From: Bacillota bacterium
Lineage (GTDB): Bacteria; Bacillota; Clostridia; Acetivibrionales; DTU013
Length of the DNA stretch: 64,000 nucleotides
Direction of reading: 5' to 3'
Assembly: GCA_023426125.1 (NCBI GenBank)
Contig: JAFABI010000068.1
Span: 103,502 to 167,501, forward strand
The position numbers were made by a program, and so were the translations under genes. This document shows, in pieces, positions 8,657-18,401 of the stretch (position 1 is its first letter; each line of letters starts with the position of its first letter). The notes beneath the pieces are model-generated. The model was not told where the DNA came from. It saw only the letters and a program-made list of their open reading frames with translations, and searched no databases.

Positions 8657-10028
8657 CTTTGATTACCTCCTCTTTTTGGTGACTCGACTTACCTGAGGAA
8701 CGCCTTCCCAGTTGTTCCCTTCCGATGGAATAATACTCCACGCCTGCTTCTCTCATGTCCTCCACCTTATATATATTCCTGCCGTCATAAACCAGAGGCG
8801 TTCTCATCAGCTTTTTATAATCTTTTGGCTTAACTGCTTTAATCTGTCCCCACTCGGTGAAGATAAAGCACACATTGGCCCCTTTTAAAGCCTCCTCTAC
8901 CTGTGAAACATATTTTATACTCCCTGTACCAGAATCACCTTCTGGATATCTGTACTTGAAATTCTCCGCTCCAACTGGGTCATAGGCAAAAACCTCCGCT
9001 CCACGTTCCAGCAGCAAAGGCACGTTTTCTAGGGAGGGAGCTTCTCTTAAATCATCTGTTCCCGGCTTAAATGTCAACCCCAACACCGCTACCTTAAGAC
9101 CGCTAAAGGTGATAAGCCTTTTGCAAGCTTTCCTATATAGGGTGGTCTTTTGATCCTTATTCACATCTATGGCCGCCTTTACAGTCCGCAGCTCATATCC
9201 GTGCTGTTTTGCAAGATACTCCAGTGCTTTGGTATCCTTGGGGAAACATGAGCCACCATAGCCTATGCCTGCGTTGAGAAATTTTGCGCCGATACGCTCA
9301 TCAAAGGACATACCTTTGGCAACATCCTGTATATCAGCACCTACCAACTCGCAGAGATTGGCAATGTCGTTCATGTAGGACAGCTTGAGTGCAAGAAAGT
9401 CATTGGACGCATATTTGATCATCTCTGCTGACCTTCTGCTGACAGAGACGATAGGAAGATTAAACGGCTCATAGATTTTCATGAGCATTTCTTTAGCCCA
9501 TTCACTTTCCGTACCGATGATTATTCTTGCTGCGTGGAGTGTGTCATGAACTGCAGAGCCCTGGGCCAGAAACTCGGGATTCGATGCCACTTCGACTCGT
9601 ACATCATTGACCAGGAAATCATTAATGAACTGCTCTACCTTGTCATTTGTTCCGACCGGGACTGTTGATTTCACCACGACGAGACAATCTTTTTCTATGG
9701 TTTCGGCTATTTGCCGTGCAACTGTTGCTATATAAGAAAGATTGGCAGAACCGTCAGGCTGTTCGGGGGTACCAACACCAATGAAGATAGCGTCTGCATC
9801 CTTATAAACAGATTGGTAATCAGTAGTATAATTTATCCTGCTAAAAGCATAATTTTTCCTCATTAAGTCTACTAAACCTGCTTCATAAATAGGTGAGATT
9901 CCTCTCTTTAGAAGTTCTACTTTATTTTTGTCGACATCAACGCACATAACACTATGTCCAACTTCAGCAAAACATACTCCTGCAACCAAACCTACATACC
10001 CTGTTCCTGCTACTGCAATTTTTACCAT
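8622..10028 (-). CDS. ugd: UDP-glucose 6-dehydrogenase
   Basis: 468 residues. N-terminal NAD fold with AGTGYVGLV, VGTPEQPDG and STVPVGT; central helix; catalytic GYGGSCFPKD with Cys261; C-terminal UDP-binding part with LGLTFKPGTDDLREAPS. It oxidises UDP-glucose twice to UDP-glucuronate, the precursor for the epimerase that follows. A hydrophilic Lys/Gln/Ser tail of about 25 residues after the usual end overlaps the next gene and may exist only because of that overlap. GGAGG precedes ATG 10028. Upstream lies an 850-bp stretch with a decayed gene, so this part of the locus may have been joined to the AT-rich cassette secondarily. Confidence 0.95.
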   Translation of the reverse strand: MVKIAVAGTGYVGLVAGVCFAEVGHSVMCVDVDKNKVELLKRGISPIYEAGLVDLMRKNYAFSRINYTTDYQSVYKDADAIFIGVGTPEQPDGSANLSYIATVARQIAETIEKDCLVVVKSTVPVGTNDKVEQFINDFLVNDVRVEVASNPEFLAQGSAVHDTLHAARIIIGTESEWAKEMLMKIYEPFNLPIVSVSRRSAEMIKYASNDFLALKLSYMNDIANLCELVGADIQDVAKGMSFDERIGAKFLNAGIGYGGSCFPKDTKALEYLAKQHGYELRTVKAAIDVNKDQKTTLYRKACKRLITFSGLKVAVLGLTFKPGTDDLREAPSLENVPLLLERGAEVFAYDPVGAENFKYRYPEGDSGTGSIKYVSQVEEALKGANVCFIFTEWGQIKAVKPKDYKKLMRTPLVYDGRNIYKVEDMREAGVEYYSIGREQLGRRSSGKSSHQKEEVIKGVGKQQAVGQE

Positions 10029-10148
10029 GCTTGATAGCCTCCAGTTGATTAAATAAAATATAAGTCTTTTTGGCTTGATATAATCCCATAAAACACTATA
10101 TTTTTTTCAATCCTTATCCTGTTCAATTGATGAAATAAAAAAGAATAT

Positions 10149-10790
10149 CTAATATAACTTAATCTTTCTCCATACGATTTTATTTACAATTCCTATATAA
10201 CTCTGAATAATCTTTACTACCTTTGCCAACACATTTTCATTCGTATAATTTTATACAGGTAATCCGAAATTGCCATTCTCATTCATATATACCTCCGCAT
10301 CAACGGCTTGAGTACCTGTTCTATTGATGCCCGCTAGGATGAAGTTACCTTTGACAAGTGGTTCAGGTCGCTTGGTTGAAGTACGGATGCATACTGCCGG
10401 AAACGGTTTGCCGCTGAAAAGATAAAAACTCGATTCCTCCGGTAGTGGCAAAGGCGTTCATTTGCAGATTATTATAGTCGTGGAAACCGAGTAGCTTGTG
10501 TTGTATGACTCACCTGTCGAAAATAAAATTACGCTGTTCAATATACTTCTAGCTTCGTGGGTGACAAGAGTAAAGAATGGGCATATCATATTTTGGGGCC
10601 ACGGCATGCACTGCGTTCATTAGGTAGAAAATTAGCTTCAGTATCGATGTGTTCATCACAGTGTGTAGACAGCAATATGTATTTATTCTTCTCAATTTCA
10701 AGTTTAGGTCTCTGCCCACAAATGACCATATCTGCAATCGTTAGTATTCTCCTTTGTAGGCTGCCCTGCACAATCCCCGTTTTGTCCAAA
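10149..10790 (-). pseudogene. decayed UDP-GlcNAc 2-epimerase (WecB/MnaA-like)
   Basis: No single frame is open, but three consecutive frames together recover a WecB-type C-terminal half: NKYILLSTHCDEHIDTEANF, then KYDMPILYSCHPRS, then GFHDYNNLQMNAFA, then LPEESSFYLFSGKPFPAVCI and RTSTKRPEPL, with an in-frame TAA after GLPV before NYTNENV...VVKIIQSY. Order and spacing match the non-hydrolysing UDP-GlcNAc 2-epimerases (ManNAc-nucleotide synthesis). At least two frameshifts and one nonsense change are visible and the N-terminal half is missing. The remaining sequence between 10029 and 10877 shows no other gene. A 40-codon frame at 10711-10833 with an AGGAGG site has no recognisable product. Confidence 0.85.
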
Positions 10791-10877
10791 AAACGTATGA
10801 CTGATGAAAACTTGATATTGCTTACCCATATGTACCCCTCCTGAGTTCAATTATCTCAAACTCGTAAACCTGCTATC

Positions 10878-12428
10878 TCAAGAATCACTTTTAAGTAAAT
10901 ATAATCTCTGTCTAACCCAACTCTTTGCCTCTATAAATCTCTTGTCTTTATAGAAAAATAATAGGTACATAGCTACACTAATAATAGAAAAGAAAATAAG
11001 CCTTAAAACCATATATAATATGCTATACCCGGCTCCAGTTCCAAGCGGGACAAAAAAAGTAACAAGGTAGACTAGAAATCCTATAAGTAAGAATTTAATC
11101 AAAAACATAAATTGTTCTTTTAGAGGTTCAAAAAAGCTGCCGCCGAAATAGTATTTGTATATATAGTAGTAAGCTAACGGTAGACCTACAAATAGAATTG
11201 ATATTATGGTAGCAATAACTACTCCAAAAACCCCAAAGAGTCGGCACAGTACTACATTCAATACTAGATTTGTGAAAGATTCGATTACCCCCTTCCATCT
11301 ACCATGCCACCAAAGTCCTGCTGCATCATAATATTGGCCAATCACATTCAGTGTTTTTTCCAAGAAAAAATACACAGAGATTGTGAGCATAACACCTTCA
11401 GAGAACAATAACTCTTCACCCACCCATAGGCGCATAAACGGCTGGTATAACGACACAAAACAACAAAAGCAAAAGCCCGCAATACTCATATATAAGAAGT
11501 TGATTATTTTCATGTCCTTTTCATTTTTTTCTTTAGAGTCCGTTACGATACTATTACCAACCCCCGCAGAAATTGCATTCATTAGAACAAGCATAAGTCC
11601 GGATACTGCGCTGCTAATATAATAATAATTGCTGTACACAGCGACCACCTGCAACCCAAGAAATGCGGAGATAACTATACTACCAAAAGCATTACGGCTC
11701 GCATAGGCTACTTTAGTCATTACTAATCCCTGAACGCGCTTTTTAATATCCGCTTTTAAAGCATCTCCAATACTTCCCTTGCAAAAATAGTGTGGGTACA
11801 TTTTCTTGGAAAAGAAAGCATTTGTCAGATTAATTAATATTCCGAAAAATGGCTGTATAATGATATACGCGTAGTAGTGCTTAAAAAGAAACAAAGAACC
11901 TATTTGAGCCAAATACATTCCTAGATTTGCTACTATTGATATCTTGCTTATAACATCGTTTCTTTGATGTGCAAACAACAAGCAACTTCTATACGCAAAC
12001 AACCAATAAGATATTGCCGTATTGGCTAAATAAATAAGAAATAAAACATGTAAGCTTATGTCACTAGGCACATTACCGCTAACTAATGTGCGTAAAAAGG
12101 GTATCAAACAAAGGCCAATCGCAGTAATAATTATGCCAATCCATCTATATGCCTTCTTATATAAATTCAGTAAAGCACAGATTAGCTTATCATCATTTTC
12201 AGCTATTGGCTTGTATATACTAAAAACAATTGCGCTTCCAATTCCCAACTCTGCTAAGTTCAATACACTTAAGATTGATGTAAACAGGCTGCTTAATCCT
12301 AAGTATTCAACCCCTAAAACTTTAATGATAATAGTTCGAACAACAAAAGGCATCAAAAGAATCACGCTTTTGCTAACAAGTCCCCATATACTATTGCTAA
12401 TTGCATTTTTTGTTCTCGCTAATCTCAT
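10878..12428 (-). CDS. Wzx-like polysaccharide flippase (MOP superfamily)
   Basis: About 516 residues with 12-14 predicted membrane segments and the family's N-terminal style (NAISNSIWGLVSK...YLGLSSLFTSILSVL...LAELGIGSAI). Flippases of this type move lipid-linked repeat units across the membrane before Wzy polymerisation. The start is set at ATG 12428 because the preceding 12 codons from GTG 12464 are not family-like; the ribosome site (AAAGGG) is weak. It is the last intact gene of the AT-rich cassette in the direction of transcription. The protein is Lys/Ile/Phe rich, in line with low local GC. Confidence 0.88.
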   Translation of the reverse strand: MRLARTKNAISNSIWGLVSKSVILLMPFVVRTIIIKVLGVEYLGLSSLFTSILSVLNLAELGIGSAIVFSIYKPIAENDDKLICALLNLYKKAYRWIGIIITAIGLCLIPFLRTLVSGNVPSDISLHVLFLIYLANTAISYWLFAYRSCLLFAHQRNDVISKISIVANLGMYLAQIGSLFLFKHYYAYIIIQPFFGILINLTNAFFSKKMYPHYFCKGSIGDALKADIKKRVQGLVMTKVAYASRNAFGSIVISAFLGLQVVAVYSNYYYISSAVSGLMLVLMNAISAGVGNSIVTDSKEKNEKDMKIINFLYMSIAGFCFCCFVSLYQPFMRLWVGEELLFSEGVMLTISVYFFLEKTLNVIGQYYDAAGLWWHGRWKGVIESFTNLVLNVVLCRLFGVFGVVIATIISILFVGLPLAYYYIYKYYFGGSFFEPLKEQFMFLIKFLLIGFLVYLVTFFVPLGTGAGYSILYMVLRLIFFSIISVAMYLLFFYKDKRFIEAKSWVRQRLYLLKSDS

Positions 12429-12522
12429 GTCAAAACCCTTTTCAATATCTTTACATACTACCACAATAAAGTGCCGTGTTTATCGCAACCGATACTATTT
12501 GCAAATAATCCGATTATCAGCT

Positions 12523-13371
12523 TTATCCAAAATATGAACTTAAATACTCACCAGCATCACACGCAATAATCTCTCCGGAAATACAATTAGATGCATTACT
12601 CAATAAGAAAACCGCGACCTCTGCGATTTCCTCCGGTACAAAATATCGTTTCGATACAAGCCTATCAACATACAAATTGCCGGCCGCGTCAACCTTTGTC
12701 ATATCAGATGCCGTAATTCCAGGGGCAATTCCGTTTACACGTATGCCCTTAGAATAAAATCTTCTTGATAACCCTCTTACTAGTGAGTTAATCGAAGCCT
12801 TTGTCAAACCGTATGGAATATCATCGCATTGAAATCCACGCTCAGACGAAATAAACAAAAGCGTTTTACTTACAGGACAGGCTTCAAAGTCTACATGTTT
12901 TAAAAAAGCCTGTGCCAAAAAATAGGATCCTTCTAGATTTGTTTTAAACTGTTTTTCAAAGTTTTCAATTGTTACATCAAGTATATTTTTTTCATGCAAT
13001 GAAATACCGGCATTAAATACCATACAGTCTATGTTACCTCCGAAAATCTGCAACGCATTTTCTATAAACATGTCGCTATTTTCTACATCAGTTACATCAT
13101 AAATAAAGTACTTACAATACTCACCTAACTCCTTCACTGCTGCCTGTAACTTTTCTTCATTTCTAGCAGCAATTAATACTTTAGCACCCTCCGATATGCA
13201 TTTTTTCGCTATTGCATATCCCAAGCCTCTATCGCCACCTGTAATTATAATTTTTTTATCTTTAAGAATCCCACCATAATTTATTTCGCTCAGCTGAATA
13301 GTGACCTTAGGTACAAAAACATTCCTTTTTATTACGGAAGCAACCTGCCATAAAGTTTTTTTAATTGACAT
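12523..13371 (-). CDS. short-chain dehydrogenase/reductase
   Basis: 282 residues with a classical SDR core after a 35-residue basic N-terminal extension: TGGDRGLG (cofactor), VFNAG, catalytic Ser in LLFISSE, YGLTK (YxxxK) and IAPGITASDM. It reduces a keto group or oxidises a hydroxyl with NAD(P)H. It starts 2 bp after the stop of the MenD-like gene, so the two are almost certainly translated together and probably act in sequence. By analogy with YerE/YerF, which make branched-chain sugars, the SDR may reduce the product of the ThDP enzyme. The true substrate is not visible in the sequence. Confidence 0.85.
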   Translation of the reverse strand: MSIKKTLWQVASVIKRNVFVPKVTIQLSEINYGGILKDKKIIITGGDRGLGYAIAKKCISEGAKVLIAARNEEKLQAAVKELGEYCKYFIYDVTDVENSDMFIENALQIFGGNIDCMVFNAGISLHEKNILDVTIENFEKQFKTNLEGSYFLAQAFLKHVDFEACPVSKTLLFISSERGFQCDDIPYGLTKASINSLVRGLSRRFYSKGIRVNGIAPGITASDMTKVDAAGNLYVDRLVSKRYFVPEEIAEVAVFLLSNASNCISGEIIACDAGEYLSSYFG

Positions 13372-13373
13372 AC

Positions 13374-15122
13374 CTACCTACCCAATAAATTTCTAACACG
13401 TTGTATATTTTGAACACCTACAGCATTCTTAACTTTTTGCTTTAAAGAATAATCTTGCACAACATTACGTATCTTTTGTAATGCCTCACTTTCCAGCTTA
13501 GATTCAGTAAATACCTCAAAAATTACAGATTTACTCCTATTTTCACCTGACACAAACTCATCACATACTGACAGAAACTCTTCCTTGCTTGACGCTTGGA
13601 AATAATCAAAGCCCAGGTCTTCTGCATAGTGGCGAACCAGACTCTTTGATTTGCTTCCATAGTGTCCGCTCGCAGCAATAAAGACATCTGCCTCTTCACC
13701 AAAAAGAGTCGCCGGGTGACTATAGTTGCAGAACTCCGTACCTTTTCCGTTATTTATAAGCAATATGCGAATATTATTTTTAATGTGTCTATTTCCAAGG
13801 GAATTCATATCATAGAAGAAAGCCAAATCTCCAATGACACCAAAATATAGTTTGTCGATATTAGCCAATGATGCTCCAATAAGTGACGATAATCCGCCAT
13901 CTATTCCAAAACCACCAACATTAGAGTTTGAACACACACCATTTGGAAGATTAAAAAAGTTCCAGGATCTTAAACTGTTTAATATTCCAAAATGAATAAC
14001 TGAATTCTGTGGAATCATTGGCGATAGGTGCTTTGCAATCCAAATATTTGAAAAAGGTAACTCTGGAATCGAATTGTATATTTCCATATATCGGGCTTTG
14101 CATGATTTCAAAAAGCTATCACAAGAATTCCCACTTCTCTCCATATTAGCAGCTTCTACATATTTTTCAAAAAAATACTGTTCTGGCATCTCAAAGAAAT
14201 AGGATAGTCTACTAAATCTGTCCTGAATAGTTTCGCTTTCAGAAACACGCCATACCTCATTAACTGGTAATGTAAAGTAGTCTCCGGATACCTCTCCCAA
14301 ATCTATCATAAGGTCAACAACTATTGTATCTTTTTTTAACTGTTCTTGGCTTGCCACAAGTGCATACACAACTTTATGCTCACCTGTGTAGTTGCTAGTA
14401 TTGTCACAAAAAACAACTGCATTGTACATTAAGCAAAACTTTTCTATTATATCGATTTGTTCTTGTTTCCATTTACTATGAGACCCAATATAAATTGCCA
14501 CATTTCTTTTCTCTTTAATTGGAGGAAAACAATCAAACGGAGAAACCCGTTTTATCATTCTAACCTTCGGTAACTCTCTTACAGAAAAATCGCAGCTGAA
14601 ATTTGCAATCAAATTAACATGAACTGGACCTCCTCCATTTCTAGTCAATGCAGTCAAAGCTTGATTGGCCGAAAGAATGCATTTTCGTTCATCGTCGGAA
14701 TCTCTAATTTCTGGTAATGTAGTGCTCAATCGGAGTATATCTTTAGGTGTTGCTGTCATATCGATTACTTGCGGTATCAACTGGCCAGGTATCGCCTCAC
14801 GGTTAAGCAAAGTTACTACCAAAATGGGCAGTCTTCTATAGTATGCTTCAGTTAAACCAGACATATAGTTTCTTGAAGCCGTGGCGCCTGTGCAAGAAAT
14901 CACGACAGGTTCCCCAGATTCTTCTGCCATTCCACAAGCTATATACGCAGCAGATCTTTCATCTGGGGCAGAATAAACATCAAACCAATTATCATGCTGA
15001 ATGCTGGCAGCAAAAAGTATGTTTGTGGTACCTGGTGAGATAATCACTCTCTTAATGCCATAGTCTTTCAAAAGAGAAATAAGAATTAATACATTTTCTT
15101 TGCAAGTATAGTTAATGCTCAT
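13374..15122 (-). CDS. MenD-like thiamine diphosphate enzyme
   Basis: 582 residues with the three-domain layout of ThDP enzymes. The N-terminal Pyr domain has ISPGTTNILFA and the activating Glu in PDERSAAYIACG. The C-terminal PP domain has GDLAFFYDMNSL...LLINN, the MenD version of the ThDP/Mg motif. MenD itself makes a menaquinone precursor, but no other men genes are nearby. The gene lies in a glycan cluster followed immediately by an SDR, so it more likely joins a two- or three-carbon unit to a sugar or makes a 2-keto-acid-derived substituent. AGGGA lies 8 nt before ATG 15122. Family assignment is firm, reaction unknown. Confidence 0.82.
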   Translation of the reverse strand: MSINYTCKENVLILISLLKDYGIKRVIISPGTTNILFAASIQHDNWFDVYSAPDERSAAYIACGMAEESGEPVVISCTGATASRNYMSGLTEAYYRRLPILVVTLLNREAIPGQLIPQVIDMTATPKDILRLSTTLPEIRDSDDERKCILSANQALTALTRNGGGPVHVNLIANFSCDFSVRELPKVRMIKRVSPFDCFPPIKEKRNVAIYIGSHSKWKQEQIDIIEKFCLMYNAVVFCDNTSNYTGEHKVVYALVASQEQLKKDTIVVDLMIDLGEVSGDYFTLPVNEVWRVSESETIQDRFSRLSYFFEMPEQYFFEKYVEAANMERSGNSCDSFLKSCKARYMEIYNSIPELPFSNIWIAKHLSPMIPQNSVIHFGILNSLRSWNFFNLPNGVCSNSNVGGFGIDGGLSSLIGASLANIDKLYFGVIGDLAFFYDMNSLGNRHIKNNIRILLINNGKGTEFCNYSHPATLFGEEADVFIAASGHYGSKSKSLVRHYAEDLGFDYFQASSKEEFLSVCDEFVSGENRSKSVIFEVFTESKLESEALQKIRNVVQDYSLKQKVKNAVGVQNIQRVRNLLGR

Positions 15123-15211
15123 CAGTAGTTCCCTGCCTTTATTTCAAGTCTACATTACCTTCCAATAATACGATTGTTGCACTTATAGGACTAAGCTGAT
15201 TTTAAAATCCT

Positions 15212-16402
15212 TTATGCAGTTGTTTGTTCCCTGTAAACAGTAGTTACCGCATTGCTTAGGTAGTTGTATGATTGTTCTCGTTCTTCTGATATTTTTTCTC
15301 TAATTACATTATTGTAGTCTATTGTGAAAAATTCATCAGTAAATTTTTCGTTTAAATCAATATATCTTTCTTCTTGCTCTACCATCCGCAAGATATTAAA
15401 AATACGCTCTTCGTTTGACTTCCATTCAGATTTATTATCTCGATGAACAACAACGAAAGGTATCTCTGAAATTAACGAAAATAAAAAACCATGAAAAGAA
15501 TTTGTAACAACAAAATCTGCATTAAAAAATAGTTCAACGAATTCTCCCGGTCCATATGCAGCACTGAAACCGCTTTCTAATTCAGACTTATATTCAGATA
15601 CGTTCATAGGAATATATCGAATGTCCAAATCTTTCTTTTTTGCAATTTTTCTAATGTTTCTATTAATTGATTTTGGTGTTCCACCAAACATATAGCATAA
15701 GATATAATGTTTCTTTGGTTCTGTAGAAGAAAGAGACAACAGCGTTTTCCACTGCTCTTTCGTAAATAGTAAAGTTGGATCCAACGTTAACTCAGCACTC
15801 CTGTTTGTGGCTGACTTTACATAGTCAACACCCTCCTTTTCTCTGCATGACAAGAACCTAATCCCGTTAATATATGTAGCCATATTTTTGTGTAATACTT
15901 CAGAGAATTTTTCCGTGCCCGTTAAACTTGGAGCATAAGAAATTCTCTTCACTGGGTTTGCGAACTGTAAAAAATATGCTTCCAAATTCTGTCCAATATT
16001 TGACCAAACCATATCACTGCCACAAATAAAACCCTTAAAGTCCTTATCAATTTGCTTAAGATCTTCCACACTACAAAGAGATTCTTCCCCAATGTGAAAG
16101 AATTCCTTTCTAAATCTCTCAAAAGCTTGCTGAACACCGTGCCTTGCAGCATCTGTTTTTTTTAATACAAATACACCAAAACCTATTTCTTTTAGTACAT
16201 TAAAGTAGTGTTTAAACGTTTTCTTTATTGCCTTTGGATTACTCAAACTATCATGAAATCTAAGAAACTCCGATGAATAACCCATTTTCGAAACGATTTC
16301 TTGAAGTGCAAATGCCTGCAATGCAGCCCCATAATTTTTTGCGGAGTAAAAAGTCATTATTCCAAAATCTTTTATTTCCTCTTTATTATTTATATTCTTC
16401 AC
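15212..16402 (-). CDS. polysaccharide pyruvyl transferase family protein
   Basis: 396 residues with the family marks NYGAALQAFALQ near the N-terminus, FICGSDMVWS in the middle, SCREKEG, LDPTLL, and TNSFHGFLFSL with the conserved His near residue 300. These enzymes ketal-link pyruvate from PEP to hexoses in exopolysaccharides; the relative CsaB pyruvylates wall polymers that SLH domains bind. The GTG start at 16402 follows AAAGAAG. An SLH protein is encoded in the same locus (29192-31450), so a functional link is possible but not shown. Some members of this family have other roles, such as F420-related functions. Confidence 0.87.
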   Translation of the reverse strand: MKNINNKEEIKDFGIMTFYSAKNYGAALQAFALQEIVSKMGYSSEFLRFHDSLSNPKAIKKTFKHYFNVLKEIGFGVFVLKKTDAARHGVQQAFERFRKEFFHIGEESLCSVEDLKQIDKDFKGFICGSDMVWSNIGQNLEAYFLQFANPVKRISYAPSLTGTEKFSEVLHKNMATYINGIRFLSCREKEGVDYVKSATNRSAELTLDPTLLFTKEQWKTLLSLSSTEPKKHYILCYMFGGTPKSINRNIRKIAKKKDLDIRYIPMNVSEYKSELESGFSAAYGPGEFVELFFNADFVVTNSFHGFLFSLISEIPFVVVHRDNKSEWKSNEERIFNILRMVEQEERYIDLNEKFTDEFFTIDYNNVIREKISEEREQSYNYLSNAVTTVYREQTTA

Positions 16403-16432
16403 CTTCTTTCAAGTGCAAAACATTAAAGTCTT

Positions 16433-17269
16433 TTATATCGTTCTTAAATAATAAAAATCCTTTAGAAGTTTACGAGTCTCTGTAATGTTCTGTAATGCCG
16501 CATTAATTCTAGTTTTTTCGTCTTCCGTAAAAAGCATTTTTTCGTAGTCATGTTGCCACTTCTGTGCATCACTGACTACAAAAACTTCAGCAGCAAACGA
16601 TGAAGCAATTTTTCCATTTATGTGCTCATTATAAGCAAAACGCTTATACGGTATAACTACTTGTGTTTTATATATTTCTTCGAATACAGTCCATTTTTCT
16701 TTCCATTGATTTTTATCTAACGGAACACAGTGCGTCACCGCATCCGTAACTATCGGTAATGATACTTGATACATCGCTATCTGCAGTTTGCTATTCTTTA
16801 AGACATCCTGATATGCTTCAAGAGCTGTTTTTAAACATTGCATTACGGCAACGTGTTCTTCATGCCAGTCCATAAAGAATGGTACAAAAATTATATCTGG
16901 TCGCAATGATGTGATTAGTTTGGAAAGTTCTCCATCCTTGTCCTCGCCAATAGTCACCAAGTTCCTATTATATCTGGACGCAATACGTCCGAGCTCATTG
17001 ACTCTAATTTCATGCATCTGCTTTGAGTCCCCACCCTGCATATCCATGTTGCATAAGGTCAAATCATTGTCATGCATCACAAATCGACTGCATCCAACCC
17101 ATTCATCATCTGCATGAGGTATTAATATAAGTTTTTTCCCCTTTAAAGAATTTTGAATATTTGTGTTTGCAGTGATTGATTTTCTCTCACAACTTGCTTC
17201 TTTTTTCCAGTTCAAAATTTGAATACATCTTAGCAAGAAATGATAAACTTTCCTAAGTATATCTTTCAT
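16433..17269 (-). CDS. PIG-L family deacetylase
   Basis: About 278 residues. The zinc site of the PIG-L/LmbE family is present: PHADDE near residue 50 and DWHEEHVAV further on. Such enzymes deacetylate N-acetylglucosamine-type sugars, or amides of similar small molecules, and are common in glycan clusters. ATG 17269 is preferred over an in-frame TTG at 17305 because GGAGC stands 7 nt upstream. With this start the gene overlaps the preceding GT4 gene by 17 bp. N-terminal residues are basic and hydrophobic (ILRKVYHFLLRCIQIL), possibly for membrane association. It probably removes an acetyl group from the growing repeat unit. Confidence 0.86.
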   Translation of the reverse strand: MKDILRKVYHFLLRCIQILNWKKEASCERKSITANTNIQNSLKGKKLILIPHADDEWVGCSRFVMHDNDLTLCNMDMQGGDSKQMHEIRVNELGRIASRYNRNLVTIGEDKDGELSKLITSLRPDIIFVPFFMDWHEEHVAVMQCLKTALEAYQDVLKNSKLQIAMYQVSLPIVTDAVTHCVPLDKNQWKEKWTVFEEIYKTQVVIPYKRFAYNEHINGKIASSFAAEVFVVSDAQKWQHDYEKMLFTEDEKTRINAALQNITETRKLLKDFYYLRTI

Positions 17270-18281
17270 CACAAAGCTCCGAATAACATTTAATATGTTC
17301 TTCAATTATACGTTTCCAAGAAAAGCTGGCCATCATTTTCTCTATTAATTGGTTATCCTTGGGATCATTAAAGGCTGCAATTATTTCTCTTTTGATTTCT
17401 TCAACATTTGACGGTGAAAATGTGTGGCAATTATCGAAAATTCCATAGTCAAGAATCGGTAATGTATTTGATAGTGCCAACTTCGCACCAGCCATACCTC
17501 CTTCAAGGGCAACAAGACCAAAGGTTTCATGGAATGACGGCAATGCTAAAACATTGGCATGTGAATAAGACGACTTTAGCAAAGGTGAGCTACTATCCAA
17601 CCAACCTAGGAAATGAATGCTGTCGCATCCAGCTGCTTCACGTACACATTTTTCGTAATATCCGGAATCTGTATGATTAGCACCACCGATAAATACAACC
17701 TCTATTCCTGTATTCTTGAGCGCTTTTATTAGATTCAATTGATTCTTATTATCGTCAAAGCGGCCTACTTGAAGGACATATTCACACTTCTTGCCAATAA
17801 CATCATAGATTTCATCACCAGAATAACCATCAGCATCTACACCGTTAGGTATAACTCTAATCTTGTTATACGGTACTTTATAATGCTTATTTAAAAAGTC
17901 AGCTTCTTTCTTTGTTTCTGTTATAACCAAATCAGATAATTCCAAGGATTTAAACAATATCTTATAAGTGGTCATTATTGGAAGCTTATTAATTAACATT
18001 CTATGTATATCAATTTTCGTTCCGCCTGAAATAGTAACTATTGTCGAAATTACTACTTTTTTCAAAGATTTTTTCGCACATTGAATAAGACCATAAGTTT
18101 CATAATCCAGTTTAAATATGTGTAATATATCACATGTATCAATTTTGGAAGTAAACTTGTTATAGTAGGACACATCAATGCCCATTTTCTTTAATAAGGA
18201 GTGTATTTTTCGTATTCGATTTTGTACGCCCCCAGATTCATTCTGGCAGCATGTGCTATAGCTTTCAATCAAAATTCTCAT
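17253..18281 (-). CDS. GT4 family glycosyltransferase
   Basis: 342 residues with GT-B fold marks: GGVQNRIRKIH near the N-terminus, VIPNGVDADGY, LQVGRFDDNKNQ, and the E-x7-E element ETFGLVALE near residue 265. It should transfer a sugar from a nucleotide donor to the lipid-linked intermediate on the cytoplasmic side. AGAGGA precedes ATG 18281. The overlap with the deacetylase gene suggests coupled translation. Donor and acceptor cannot be read from the sequence. Confidence 0.88.
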   Translation of the reverse strand: MRILIESYSTCCQNESGGVQNRIRKIHSLLKKMGIDVSYYNKFTSKIDTCDILHIFKLDYETYGLIQCAKKSLKKVVISTIVTISGGTKIDIHRMLINKLPIMTTYKILFKSLELSDLVITETKKEADFLNKHYKVPYNKIRVIPNGVDADGYSGDEIYDVIGKKCEYVLQVGRFDDNKNQLNLIKALKNTGIEVVFIGGANHTDSGYYEKCVREAAGCDSIHFLGWLDSSSPLLKSSYSHANVLALPSFHETFGLVALEGGMAGAKLALSNTLPILDYGIFDNCHTFSPSNVEEIKREIIAAFNDPKDNQLIEKMMASFSWKRIIEEHIKCYSELCDERYT

Positions 18282-18401
18282 TACTTTCCTCTTTAATTAA
18301 TACTTTCTTTACAACAGGGGACTTATTAAAAAGTGCTTATGCCTAAACTGTTCGCATATACATTAAACCGTTTTTTGGTATGTCCGAAAAATGTAGGGAT
18401 T

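Noticed and set aside
10557..10844. 95-codon plus-strand frame
   Set aside because: It covers the decayed wecB on the other strand and has no similarity that I can recognise.
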